A program made the translations under genes and the position numbers. A stretch of 64,000 nucleotides of DNA from Erythrocercus mccallii (Eukaryota; Chordata; Aves; Passeriformes; Dicruridae): positions 1 to 64,000 of the forward strand of contig VZRG01001974.1 of assembly GCA_013397435.1 (NCBI GenBank). Direction: 5' to 3'. Below, one piece after another: positions 9,400 through 21,300 of this stretch. Position 1 is the stretch's first letter. Every line of letters begins with the position of its first letter. Under the pieces are notes generated by a model that saw only the letters and a program-made list of their open reading frames with translations, did not search any database and was not told where the DNA came from.

Positions 9400-12300
9400 G
9401 TACGGCTGTGGGAGCCCCCCCCGGCGCTGGCAGGGTGATCCCCCTCAGGGCCAAGTGTCCCCCTGTTCCCAGCCCGCAGCGTGCTCGCCGTGGGAGTTTG
9501 CAGGGCTTCCATCCCTGCCGTAGACTCCTTTAGTCCTAGTGCTGGCATGAGTCCCGTTAATAGGGGATTCTCTTTAACATGAGAGACTTGTGGAGTCTCC
9601 GTGTCGGAAGTTATACCAAACCCACCCGGACGCGTTCCTGTCCAACCTGCTCTATGGGATCCTGCCTTGGCGAAGAGGTTGGACTGGTTGGTCTCCAGAG
9701 GCCCTTTCCAGCACAAACTATTCTGTACCCTGTGAATATGCGCTTCTCTCTGTCACGCCTTTGATTACTTAACGAATCCCTACTTTCCTAGTCAGAAAAT
9801 TAATTTGGATGTTGTACCCAATCCTGTTTCTCCCTTCCTTTTCCGCCAGACCCGGGAGCTGCAGGAGGGGCTGGTTTAGCCTTCTGGTGCTGTGATGAGT
9901 GCACTGGTTTTCCCTCAGATCTGCATGCCCAACCAGTTTGCCTCCTGGGGCTTGTAGCTCCTCTATCTGTGGGGGGTATTGGCAGGAGGCAGCGGGGCAT
10001 GTCCCTAAGATAGCAGTGTCCTGGGTCATTGCTGGAGCATGCTGTACACAGGTGACCTTTGCAGCTGAAGACTGAAGGATCCTGTCAGCTTGTATGCTAG
10101 ATGCTTTCTTCATCTTTGTGGTTTGACCTGCATCCTCTATGCTTCAATCAGATCTCAGTTTCCACCTTCACATTTAGATATTTTATTACCTACATTATTT
10201 CTGGGCAAAACCCCAGGCATAAAAGGACTTGTTACTGTGAGGCCTTCAGAAGTTGACAAGTTGCATCTTTGTAATTGCATGAAAAAACCCTGAAGTGTCA
10301 CTGTGCATTTAGGGGACTAAAGAGTTCCTGAGCAGACAGAATGCAAATTATGTATATGCAAATAGCAAATTGTGCTCAGCCATGTTTGAAGATTTTGGAA
10401 TGTCATTACAGGAGTACTGCCAGATGAAACACATTTTTCTAACTATTTGTAGCAGGGAACTTCTCAGATTATGTGGTTATATTTCCCGTCCTGTTAGAAG
10501 GTGTGGATTTTCATCCCTGTAACATTCTTCTGCAGTGTCAGTATTGCAGTTTTACAGACCTGTTTTGTAGAAAAAGGAAAGAAAAATTCTAAATAGAGGT
10601 TACAAAACTACAAATCTACGTAGGAGCTGAAATAATTTAAGTGTTCTTTAGTTTTGAAGTCAGTGACTGTTTTGCCAACCAGTCTTCTGTCTTCTGATTG
10701 CAATTTTTACCTCCTTCATTAAAAGGGTATGTTCGTGATATGAGTTAATTTTGGGCTGTAGGCCTACACAGATTTGCTGACTGAGACAGCTTCCATCCCT
10801 CTTTCCCAGCCATTTCCTTCTTACCTTCACCTCAGTATCTGGACAAAGCTGCTCTCAGGCATGTGGAAATCCAGGCCAGGGAATTGTTCCACATAAAAAG
10901 CTAATTTCTGTTTCTACACCAAATTTTTTTTTCTGCAGTGTTACTGCAGTTCTGCATGATTGCAGCAGGCTACAACCGTACTGCTGCTGAACATAAAACT
11001 TCAGTTTCTTGCTTATTTGAAATGGAAAAAGGAGGTTCTTTGCCTTTTTAAGTTCTCATAAATTGAGATGATCCTGAATGTGAATCTGCTCCTGGCTGTT
11101 CTTCATGCCAATGGTAGCATTTTTGGGACAAATGGACAGGTTTGTTTAAGAAACTGATCAACCTGAAAACTGTTTTTTTCAATCTCTCACTCCATTTCTG
11201 TGGGCATGTAGGTTGATTTTCACTAGAGAAGCTTCCTTAATGGTATAGCCACTTGTTCTCTCCAACCACGTGTCTTGATGTAGTGGATGGGATGATAGGA
11301 GTGGCGCTCTAGACCTTTTCTAGTCTGATTGTCTGGCACGAACTGCCTGAGAACCATATCTCAAGTTGTAGTAGAAATCCTAACTAAGGCTTAACTGAAC
11401 ATAAAGTAATCTAAACCAATATGTAATATTAGTTAGGCTGAATATACACTGGTCTTTGAATAAGGACTTCAAGGCCCTCTGAAACTTTAGGTGCTTGCTA
11501 GCTGTATAGCATTCCTAAGGTATGTCTGTACCTTAGGAAGCTTTACTGTAGGCTTTAGTTATTTAATTTCAGTACTGGTTTAAGTGCTTGTACCAGAAAA
11601 GTAACTTACTGCACCAACATACATGTATCATGGTTACCTTAATTATTTCTGTAGAAGAAATAGATGTCAGGCAAGAATATATTTGCTTATAGAAAAAAAA
11701 TATCAAGGGGCAAGTGGAAAAAGTAACTTTGCTGTTTTGTTACTAAAACTCTGACAAGACAATAATAAAAATCACTACGATGTTGCATGGACTAATTTTG
11801 CTCTAGCTCTTGGAGGCAAAGTCTGGATTGCATACCATTTTCAGAGCATGCAAAAGTTACCTAATCTACCACAAATTTGCTGCAGGGCAACGTAAAATTC
11901 TTATATATTCCTGTAAGAAAGGACTTAATTATTCTCTCTTCTGGTTGCTTTTTCCAGTTATGTGTATTGAATATAATAGGAGGAGTCTGCAATGTAGTTT
12001 TATGAGGAAAGACTAATACTCAGATTATTTTTTGTTTCTCTAACCTCTTTTCATCTTTAAACCTTCTAGGAGATGTTCATTCTGAGCAGCAGCAGAAATT
12101 TTCAAATCAGTCATCTGGGCCTTCTTACAGGAAAGACCAATATTTTTCAAAGGGGCAAAGTAGAGGAGAGCGAGGCAGAGGACGAGGAGGATGGCAAGGA
12201 GGACACCAGAGTGTATCTGAGGAAATGCCAAAATACATAACAGGTTTGTATATGTGAAAAGGTCATAATTTGTTTGTCCAGGGCAATTTGCTGGTGATTA

Positions 12301-15300
12301 AATTTGCTGTCTTTGTTTTTGTGCAAGAGCAAAAATTAGAACTGCTGCTACGTTCTTCTGTTTTTGCTGAGTTTCTCCAAAACACAGAAGTAGTTGTGAA
12401 CTGGAATGAATGACTAGCTGCTGTTCAATGGATGCTTCCAGACTTCTGAGTGGAAAAGTTTCTAGCGAGGGATAGGCATTTTGGTTTTTGTTTGCCAGCA
12501 AAATAAGTATTGACAGTCATCTGCTTTTAATGTAGTGACACTGATTTTACTCGTGACGTAAATTAAAGACAACTTTTCTTCTAACAGATAGGAGAGTAAA
12601 TCAGTTTTGCAAAACGTGGCAGTGCTCTGATAGTAGATACACTTCCATAAATATGAAATGAGACCAAGCTCTGGATTTTTATTTGGTTGTTTTAAAACAG
12701 TCTGTAATATGTTACTGCTTCCATTTTTTTTCCATGCTAAAGATTTTTTCATCTCCGTGAATACCACCTGAAAATTTGCTATTCTAATTTAGCAAAACAG
12801 TATGTAATGCAAACAGGAATTGTTGGTTAAACAGGTTCCAGATTCATTAATGTATTTGCTTGACCGTATCTGTAAACTTCAGGATATGTAAAGGACTGAA
12901 ATTTCTTCAGTGACAGTGCAATACTTACTTTTATGTCACAAAGTTATCGGACTGCTGTACTGGGGGTAATTCTGTAGTTTACGTACAGTATCCTCATCTG
13001 TTTTTTGGCTGTTTGTCATGCTCTGATGCAGTTCTTTTCATTCCAGTGTCTACCTTTGCTCAAGCTCGTGCTGCTGAGATCGATGCCATGTTGAAAGCAG
13101 TTTCACAGAAGTCTTCCAACTCTCTGGTTTTCCAGACCCTCCCTAGGCACATGCGAAGGCGAGCAATGAGTCACAATGTTAAACGCCTACCCAGGCGGCT
13201 CCAAGAGATGGCCAGGAAAGAGGTATAAGGGTGTTTTACAGCATTTCATGTAGTGGGGACAGCCAAAGCACAGTGTTCTGCTCTATAGTTATTAATGTTC
13301 AGACCTGAACTTCTGCCAGGCTTCCCTGAGTACCCAAAACTTTGACTGACATTTGGATTCAGAATGCAGGATCACCTCAGTTTCAGGTGGTAACTCAAGT
13401 AGGTCTCAGTGACCACCTGGCTTTGTGACTGCTGGACATTTTGAAAGGTTATTAGAGTAGTGATAAAAGAGTCCACTGCAGGAGACGTTGTTCAGGTGGT
13501 GCATTGGTCCCAGGTGGTCTAAGAGTCCTCAGTAAGAGCTGTCTGCCTTGTACCCCACCACAGCTTTAGCATATGACCATGCCAAGCTCAAGCCAGCACA
13601 GCTGCAGTGATGGTTTGAGTGTTACAGCTGAAATGTGGGTGGGACACTGGGGTTATTGGCAGGCTGCATGCAGCTTAAGACTTACTGACTAGTCATAACA
13701 GCTCATGGAACTCGTTTTGTGGCTATAACTCAGCATTTAGTCAGAATATGCCTATTGGAGTTACTTGCTCCCTACTCACTGTGGCCTTCCTGTATGTTTA
13801 AAAAGGAAAATTAAAAATTGGTTCAGCAGGATGTTATTTGGAAATGATTTTCTCAATGTTTATCATTGATCACTTTATCATCACTGAGAATTCTTAAAGT
13901 GATCAATTGAGTTTGCTTGCTAAATTTTTTAATCCATTAAGGCTGACTGATAAATTTATTTATTGCATTCTTTTTTTTCTTTGCATTGTCTTTAAGTTGA
14001 CATCTTGCCCCCTGCACCCTGAGTTCCTAAAGATGATTATTCATGGTTCAGAAATTGTTTTGCAGACTTCCCTGCCACACACCAATTACTTGTTTCTTGG
14101 GGTGTTTTATTGGGTCTTCACAACCTGTATCTCACTGTTTTGGTTCACATTCTTTTTGCTTTGTCAGACATGACAAGAGATGCTGTTTGGACCTGTTTTT
14201 TGGGAACTGAAGGAGGAAGGCATGGGTTGTTTTCCGTAGTTAGTTATGTGTTATCCTTGTTAAATTTAGATTTCTGTAATGTTTGTTTGATTGTGTCCTG
14301 CTTTTTTAACTCCTTTCATATGACAGCCTTGCTGATTTCTGTGTACATGCTCACACACACTCTCCCATCCCTGTTTCCACTTCACATAAGACTCTTGGAT
14401 TCTTAAGATTATTTAATTGGCCCTGGTGCAGCTGTATTTCTTCTGCTACATTTTCTGTTTTCAGGTCTTTTGGTGTGACTTACGTGATTGCACAGGCTCA
14501 CGTTTTCTTGCAGCTTGTCGTGTCTCTGTTACTTGTTTTTGTAAAGGTTCTGCCTATTGTTTTTCAGTGTTTGATCTACATCTTCAAAGTTACCTGTTTC
14601 AATTCTGTTGCATTTTCTTTGTTTGTCTCAGATCTTTTATTACGACCATATTAATTAAAACATGTACCCAGACCACCTCTTTTCTCTTCAATAAGCTTAA
14701 AGATGTATATTTTTCACCTACAATGCCACACCCCTTTTTCTCTAACTGCCTTTCTGAACTGGTCACCTACCATTGATCCAGTGGCTTGTATTTCCTTCTC
14801 TGTGATGCACAGTGGGTCTGATGGGAAGATACTTTCTTTTTGTTTCAGTTCTATTTTGATTTCATGGGTTGCTTCAGTGTTTTTAGTGTTCTTGGCACTG
14901 ATTTTTTGTCATTTTCTTTCATTTGCTATTCTTGTAACCAGTGGTCTGTTGCCAAGTGTTTCTTGTAAGCTTGCAAAGAATATTCTAGGAATCTTCTTGT
15001 ATGTCTTACGGTCCTATTTCTTTGTACCACTTTTCTTCACAGGAAGAAAAACATTGATTGAGTCACGCTTTCCTCTCTAGTCATGCATCTACATGTAATA
15101 GTTCAGACCTTGACTAGATCTCGTTATCAAGAATTTGGTCAAGATATTACCACAGTCCTCTCTCATCTGCTTCTACATGCTGTAGAACTGATAGGGTCCT
15201 TTCTGTCCATCTGAGAGTCTGAACTGCTTCTGTATGAGCTCAAATCTCCAGGCATTTTCCATGTCACATTGATTTGTTCATGTGAATATATTGATGTGTG

Positions 15301-18300
15301 GCAAAAACTTCACACAGGAAGTAGCATCGCTTATTGTTCACTTTTAAGTTTCTGAATGTGTGTGTATTTTGTTTTATATATGGTTTCAGTCAAACCTTGA
15401 TGCACTTCTGTGGATGTGATTTGTGTAGAAAATTTCCAAGTTAGTTACCCTCAAGAATGATCCAGCATGGTATAGCTTAATGTTAGTGCTTCCTGTATTC
15501 TTATATTTTAGCCTTTTTCTTTTCAGAATTCTTTTCTCTTGAGATTTACTTCAATGTCCTCTCTTCTAAAAAACAGGCCGAGAAAGCTGTACATCAGAAA
15601 AAAGAACAGTCAAAGACGAAATGCCGCAAAGCTAGAAGACGCCACATAAATTTGGTGGCAGAGTTTAATCACAGGCAAAGAAAGAATATTTGGCTGGAGA
15701 CCCATATTTGGCATGCAAAGAGATTTCATATGGTAAAGAAGTGGGGATACTGTTTAGGAAACAGCCCTACAGAGAAGAGCTACAGGGCTTGTTACCGAGC
15801 CATGACAAAACACTGCCTTCTTCAGGTACCACATCTACATGTTTTATCTAATATTTTGCCAAGGTGAAGAAATCAACTGCTTGGTTATAATGAATATTTC
15901 TGTCTCTTTGAAGTACTGTTATATCAGCTGTTAATAAGACTGCTAAGTATGAAATGAATCATTTTATAATTGTAATTCAGGGTGGCAAGTTTCAGAGAGA
16001 GTAAGATGAACCTTTAAAGGAGTCTTATGGTAACTATGACTGAAATATTACATTTTAAGTTTTCTCAAGACCTAAGAGATTAAGTGAATCATTATATCAT
16101 CTGCCTGAGCAGCTGTTGGGGAGAGATAATTTGTTTTATGTCCTTTTTGATCTGTTGGTTTGAGAGGCAGGTTGGCCCTCACATGACATGCCTCATCACT
16201 CTACTACAGCTGTTAAGTTAAAAAGAAACTTATTTCACTTTGGCAGATTTTAGAGAATGAAAAAATTCTACTTAAGTGTAAATTATGAAGCCCTGTCTGG
16301 TCCTTTCTTATCAGGCTCACTTTAAGGAGTTATTCTCACTTTGATACTATCATATTGTTTCAGGACTTATCATATTATTGTTGCCTGGAGTTGAAGGGTA
16401 AAGAGAATGAGCTTCTGAAGCAGCTTGCTCGAATATGTAGCATTGACACAGGTAAAATTTACATAGTTCAAAATAAAGATTCAGGATAGATAAAGGATGA
16501 CCCATCCTTTTCCTTTTTTAATAATGGATCAGTCTCAGTAGTAGTAACAGAGTTGATACTGAGTTGTGATTTTTAGTGAAAAATGTAATTAAGATGTCAT
16601 AGTAGGACTAGACATTTCAGTGGCTTATTAATATGCTAATTATTGTACAACTTTAGCCACTCAGCAGCCAGACTGAATTTCAATTTTGCTTTGTTTATTA
16701 AACAACATATTATTTTGTTCTTTAATAACTATCTTCTTTTTTAGGATTGACATTTCAAGAGGCTTGTTGTCTGTCTGGAAGATTTGAGGGTTCCCTGAAT
16801 CTTTACAGAGCAGATCGCTATCCTGAGGATATGCTTGGTCCTGTTACATTTATTTGGAAAACCAGGGATGGGTCTGAAAACAGACAGTTGTGGATCTGGA
16901 TGCATCCAGCTCTCAAGCAGGTGCTTTTTCCTATATAGTTGAACTCTTATCTCTTTATGTATTGTGCATTATTAGTGTTGAAGAGATCATCTGAAAAGTT
17001 TGGAAGAACTGGGTATAACGCAGGACTTCAGGAATTGAAAGTTGGAAGACTATTTCCACTCTAATAATATTCATGTTCTGCAACTTGTTTTTATAAAGCT
17101 TGTACTGAAAGTGCATGCTCCTGAGGTATTCAGTGTTTAAGCTTCTGAAAAGTTTTGTAGTGTAAGTTGCTTCAGGATATATGTCCAATATGACGTTGCT
17201 TGATTCACATCCTTTTCACTGGCACCCCCAGCAGGCTAAGTTGAGCATCATCACAGATAATCATAATCTGATACTTACCTATCAGCTTTAAAAAAACAAA
17301 AATGAGAAAAGTAAAATGTTGTGCACAGGCAACTTTTCTTATATTAATTTGCAAGACAACAAATTTGTAGCAACTTTCAATATTCCTTTCAGCTTTTCTT
17401 AGCAAGCTTCAGAAGAATTAAATTTTATTCCTTGAAATCCATATAGGAAAATTAAATAATGGAGTATAATTTTTAAAAGTATACTTAAAGGTTTGCAGTG
17501 CACTGCATAGCATCCTAATCCAAACTTCATTCTTTTTAAGGACATATTGAGGGAGTTAAAAGCAATTTTTCAGTGTTCAGAGCCTGAAGTAATCTGTATT
17601 ACTGAGCCTGTTACAACATCAATTCAAGAGGAAAAACAAGTGGAAGTTGTTACAAGCCTTGGCAGTAAAAGAAAGAAGGAGGATAAAGAAGGAGAAAAAG
17701 CTGTGCCAGTGAAAAAAATAATTGGTGACGGCACTAGAGATCCATTCCAGCCCTGCTCTTGGTTCGCACGGACTACTGGCATTGCAATCAGGTTTGTTCA
17801 CAGCAGAGTCAGAAACTGTGGCCCATAACCCAGTTGCATTTCTGGCTTAACAATAATGTGTGTTGTACAATTGTACATTCACCTGAAACTTTCCTGTTTC
17901 AGTGACAGAAGCATGGAGATTCTCAGATACCGGCTGATCGGCCCGTTATCACACTCTGTCCTTACAGGGACCCTGAAAGCAGCTTCTGTCCAAACAGTAA
18001 GGAAAATGACTTTGGATGTTTTTTGCTAGAAAGACCCATAAATTGTCTAGCCTTACTTTTTCATAAATGCTAACTATGTATTACCCTGGTGGCTTCTCTG
18101 TATAGAGCCTCTTGACTAATGCTGATCTCAGGAAGAACTCCCACCTGGATTTTAAGTGGGAGTAGGAAGAAAATAAAAACAGTGGTGCTGTTAAGCAGGC
18201 TGTGTAGTTTCTACTGAGATGTCCAGAGTAATTCATATTCTCTTTGACGAACCATACATCCTGTTTCTCAAGCAATGAGCTGGAGCACCTAGAACTAGGG

Positions 18301-21300
18301 GGCGAGACATGTAAGGTACAGAAAACTTAGGGTTTTCAATCAAATAGGAGTTTCTCCAGGATTTAGGTTTATCATATACTTCTTGGCATATAGCATCACT
18401 GTGGTTTGAATGGGTTTTTTGTCTCTTGCAGCAAACATGATGAGGCCATGAAATCTCTGGCTTTCTGTAAGAAATAATTAATGACAGAATTAGGAAGTGT
18501 TGTGGATTGCTTTATTTATTTTTCGAACACAGGTTAAATTGTACCGCTTATTAGCGATTATTGTAAAGTATAGGACTACACTTCATTGGGAAAAAATTAC
18601 TTTGGCTTAAAACTTGAAGAGGAAGAAACCACTATAGTGGTTAAAGTAAACTGGACATGAATTCATACTAATAGAAAATAATGAATAATTTGATTTTAAT
18701 TAGATACATTGTTTTCCAGGAGATGGCAGATTCAGAGACAGAACTGAATAAGTGGTGGGTAGAAAACTGCAAGGACTCTGGAAAAGTATCTCTTCATCAA
18801 TGTCAAAGTGCTGTCTTTGAGCTATTGGAAGGTATTTGGGCATGTGGGTGCTATTGGTGGAAGGGGGAAAGCTTAAAATCTAATGGTCAAAACTGGCATA
18901 CTAACAAAGTTGACTTCAGTTTGGACAAGCTTATTTTTTACATGATCAAGAGAGTGATGCCTTTGAGACTATGCTTAGGTACTTGCCAGGGCATAGTAAG
19001 AATTGAAAAATGGTACATTGGGGATATTTAAGGGAATTTAAATCCTGTGTGTAGTTCAAACTCTTAATAGAGAAACTGAATCTTGTTTGTTTTCTTCATG
19101 AACTTAGATTTGGGATTGTTGATGGGATATACAGTCTGATGTATGCTCTCACTCTCACTCATCATACACTTCAAATTAAGACAGTAGGTTGTACAATACA
19201 TTCACAGATAAAATGGTAGCCTCCAATCCAAAGTGAAAGTATTATATACTTTGTTTATATGTGTTCATTTCTAGATTAACAGTTGTGTATTTGGCTGAAT
19301 TGTAAAGTGTCATAAAGTTAACAATGTCTCCTCAATTTCTAGCACTGAAGCAGGTAAGGAACTGGCTTTGGTAGATCTCTCTCTGTACTCAAGCTGTCTA
19401 TCCAATATGAGGCAGTTAGGCAGAGATGAGGTAAAACTTTTACAAAACACTTCTAATTTTCCTTTCTCTTGAAGACACAGGAGTGGGAGTGTAAAACAAA
19501 GGTTGGTTATTCTTTGAAATTTGTCAAATGCAAAGGATGAATTGAGTCTGTGACAGTGACCTCACTTCTATGCTAAATGTAAATGTAATTGCAAACCAAG
19601 TCTTGCACTGCTCTTGTTGACTTTTTTGTTACTGAACATTTAACAAGCATTGGTGAGTTTTTGAAATATGTTAAACAAAGTATTCTGGATTGCTTCACTG
19701 GCTTACAGTGATGTCACATCCCAGCAGGCAAAAATGCACAAAATACTAGTGCAGTAAAAGATCACAACTTAATTGGTGGTTTCATTTCAATGTTCGCCTG
19801 TGTGTTTTTTAAAGGGATGAGCTCACCATCGGATATGCCACCAGGTACAATACTTGGCCTCACTGTTGGAGATCCTCGAGTCAATTTGCCAAAAAAGAAG
19901 ACAAAAGCCATGCCAGACTTCAAAAAATACCAAGGTAAAATCCCTTGTCTGTATTATATGAAGGAGATTCAGTTTCTCTCTATGCTTTTGTTTTCATTTA
20001 CTGTCATCTTCTATGAATTGTCTCTTGCTGTTTTCCTCTAGGTTTTGGTTTAAAGTATTTCCCATTTCCAGGGCCCCTGGCAGAACAGAAACAGCTTGAA
20101 AGTTGCACAGGTTTTAGAACAGCAGTTGTGAGGGAGGGACATGCACCAAAGCTGGTCTTGTGCTCAGTGGAAGCCTCTGTCTGACCATACAGATGATCCA
20201 GGTTCGAATCCTGGCAAGGCCAACCAGGTGCTAAAAGCTCCATAGGAAGTTTCTGTTTGGTGTTTAGTCTTCCTGATGCTGTTTCTCTCTCCAAGAAGAT
20301 ATCTGCTATTTCTGGTTTATAGGCCTACAATATTGAAAGTTGCAATTCCACTGTGAAAAAGTTATTACCTTTGTAGGATTAGTGTTTCAGATGGCCAAGA
20401 TGCTGGTTATGATAGAAAATGAAGGATGCAAGCATAACTTCTGAAATTTTCATTTCAGTGCTGACTTACACAGTGTTTCAGTGCAAAATTCAAATTCAAA
20501 TGGATATGAATGTCCTCTAAAAATGTGCAAAAGTATGCACAGGATGCAGTGGGGTTTGCGTACAGTGTAGGCATTCACAATTAGGTTGACTGGACACAGG
20601 CTGCCTCACCTAATAGGAGAAACATGATAGCCAGCTAGCAAGCAGTAGCAAATAGGACAAGTTGAAAGTTCCAGAGACTTCAAAATACTAAATTTCCTTG
20701 GTGGTCTGTTTGCAAGACACTAGAGTAATCTAGTCTTACATACCACTTAAGTCAGGTTAAACACCTACTTCAATTTCTGTCTTTAAGCTCTTTGCACAAT
20801 TCTGCTGTTTCCATTTTCTTACATCCTCCTATTCTACCCTCTGTATCTAGAATAGCCTTTCTGTTAATTAGCTCTGCTCAGCTAACTTTCTTATCATTAG
20901 TGTTCCTGTTGGAAATGCTGCAGCATACATGACCTGTACCTTGGTTCCTTCCTGAGAAGTAAGGTGAGATATGTAGCACTTGTTTACAGATACTGGTTTG
21001 AGCTGCTAGAAGAGTTAGCAACTACAGAAAGTAATTCAGTGTCTTCATTCTGCCTGCTTGTCATGTCTCTGAAGATGTGTTTAAGAAGGCAAGATCAACA
21101 GAAGGCATGTAGGTATTTTAAATGTCTCACAGTAGTTTCTCTCCTGCTGCCAGAGCTGGTTTTCCCTCCGGAAGGATGACCATGGTAAAGAGGTAATGGT
21201 GTAAGATAGGGAGTCAGGAGCACCTCTGTGTTTTTTCCTTTGGCTGGATAAAAGTTTCCATCTTCAACAGCTTTCTACCTGGGGTTACCCTTCACATGCA

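Noticed and set aside
9102..9716. 204-codon minus-strand frame over the POP1 exon 1 region
   Set aside because: It is the shadow of GC-rich promoter and POP1 coding sequence; no family similarity.
13907..15080. Series of hydrophobic frames of 88-125 codons in POP1 intron 3
   Set aside because: They follow from the T-rich composition; overlapping, no recognisable domain, and inside an intron of a well-resolved gene.
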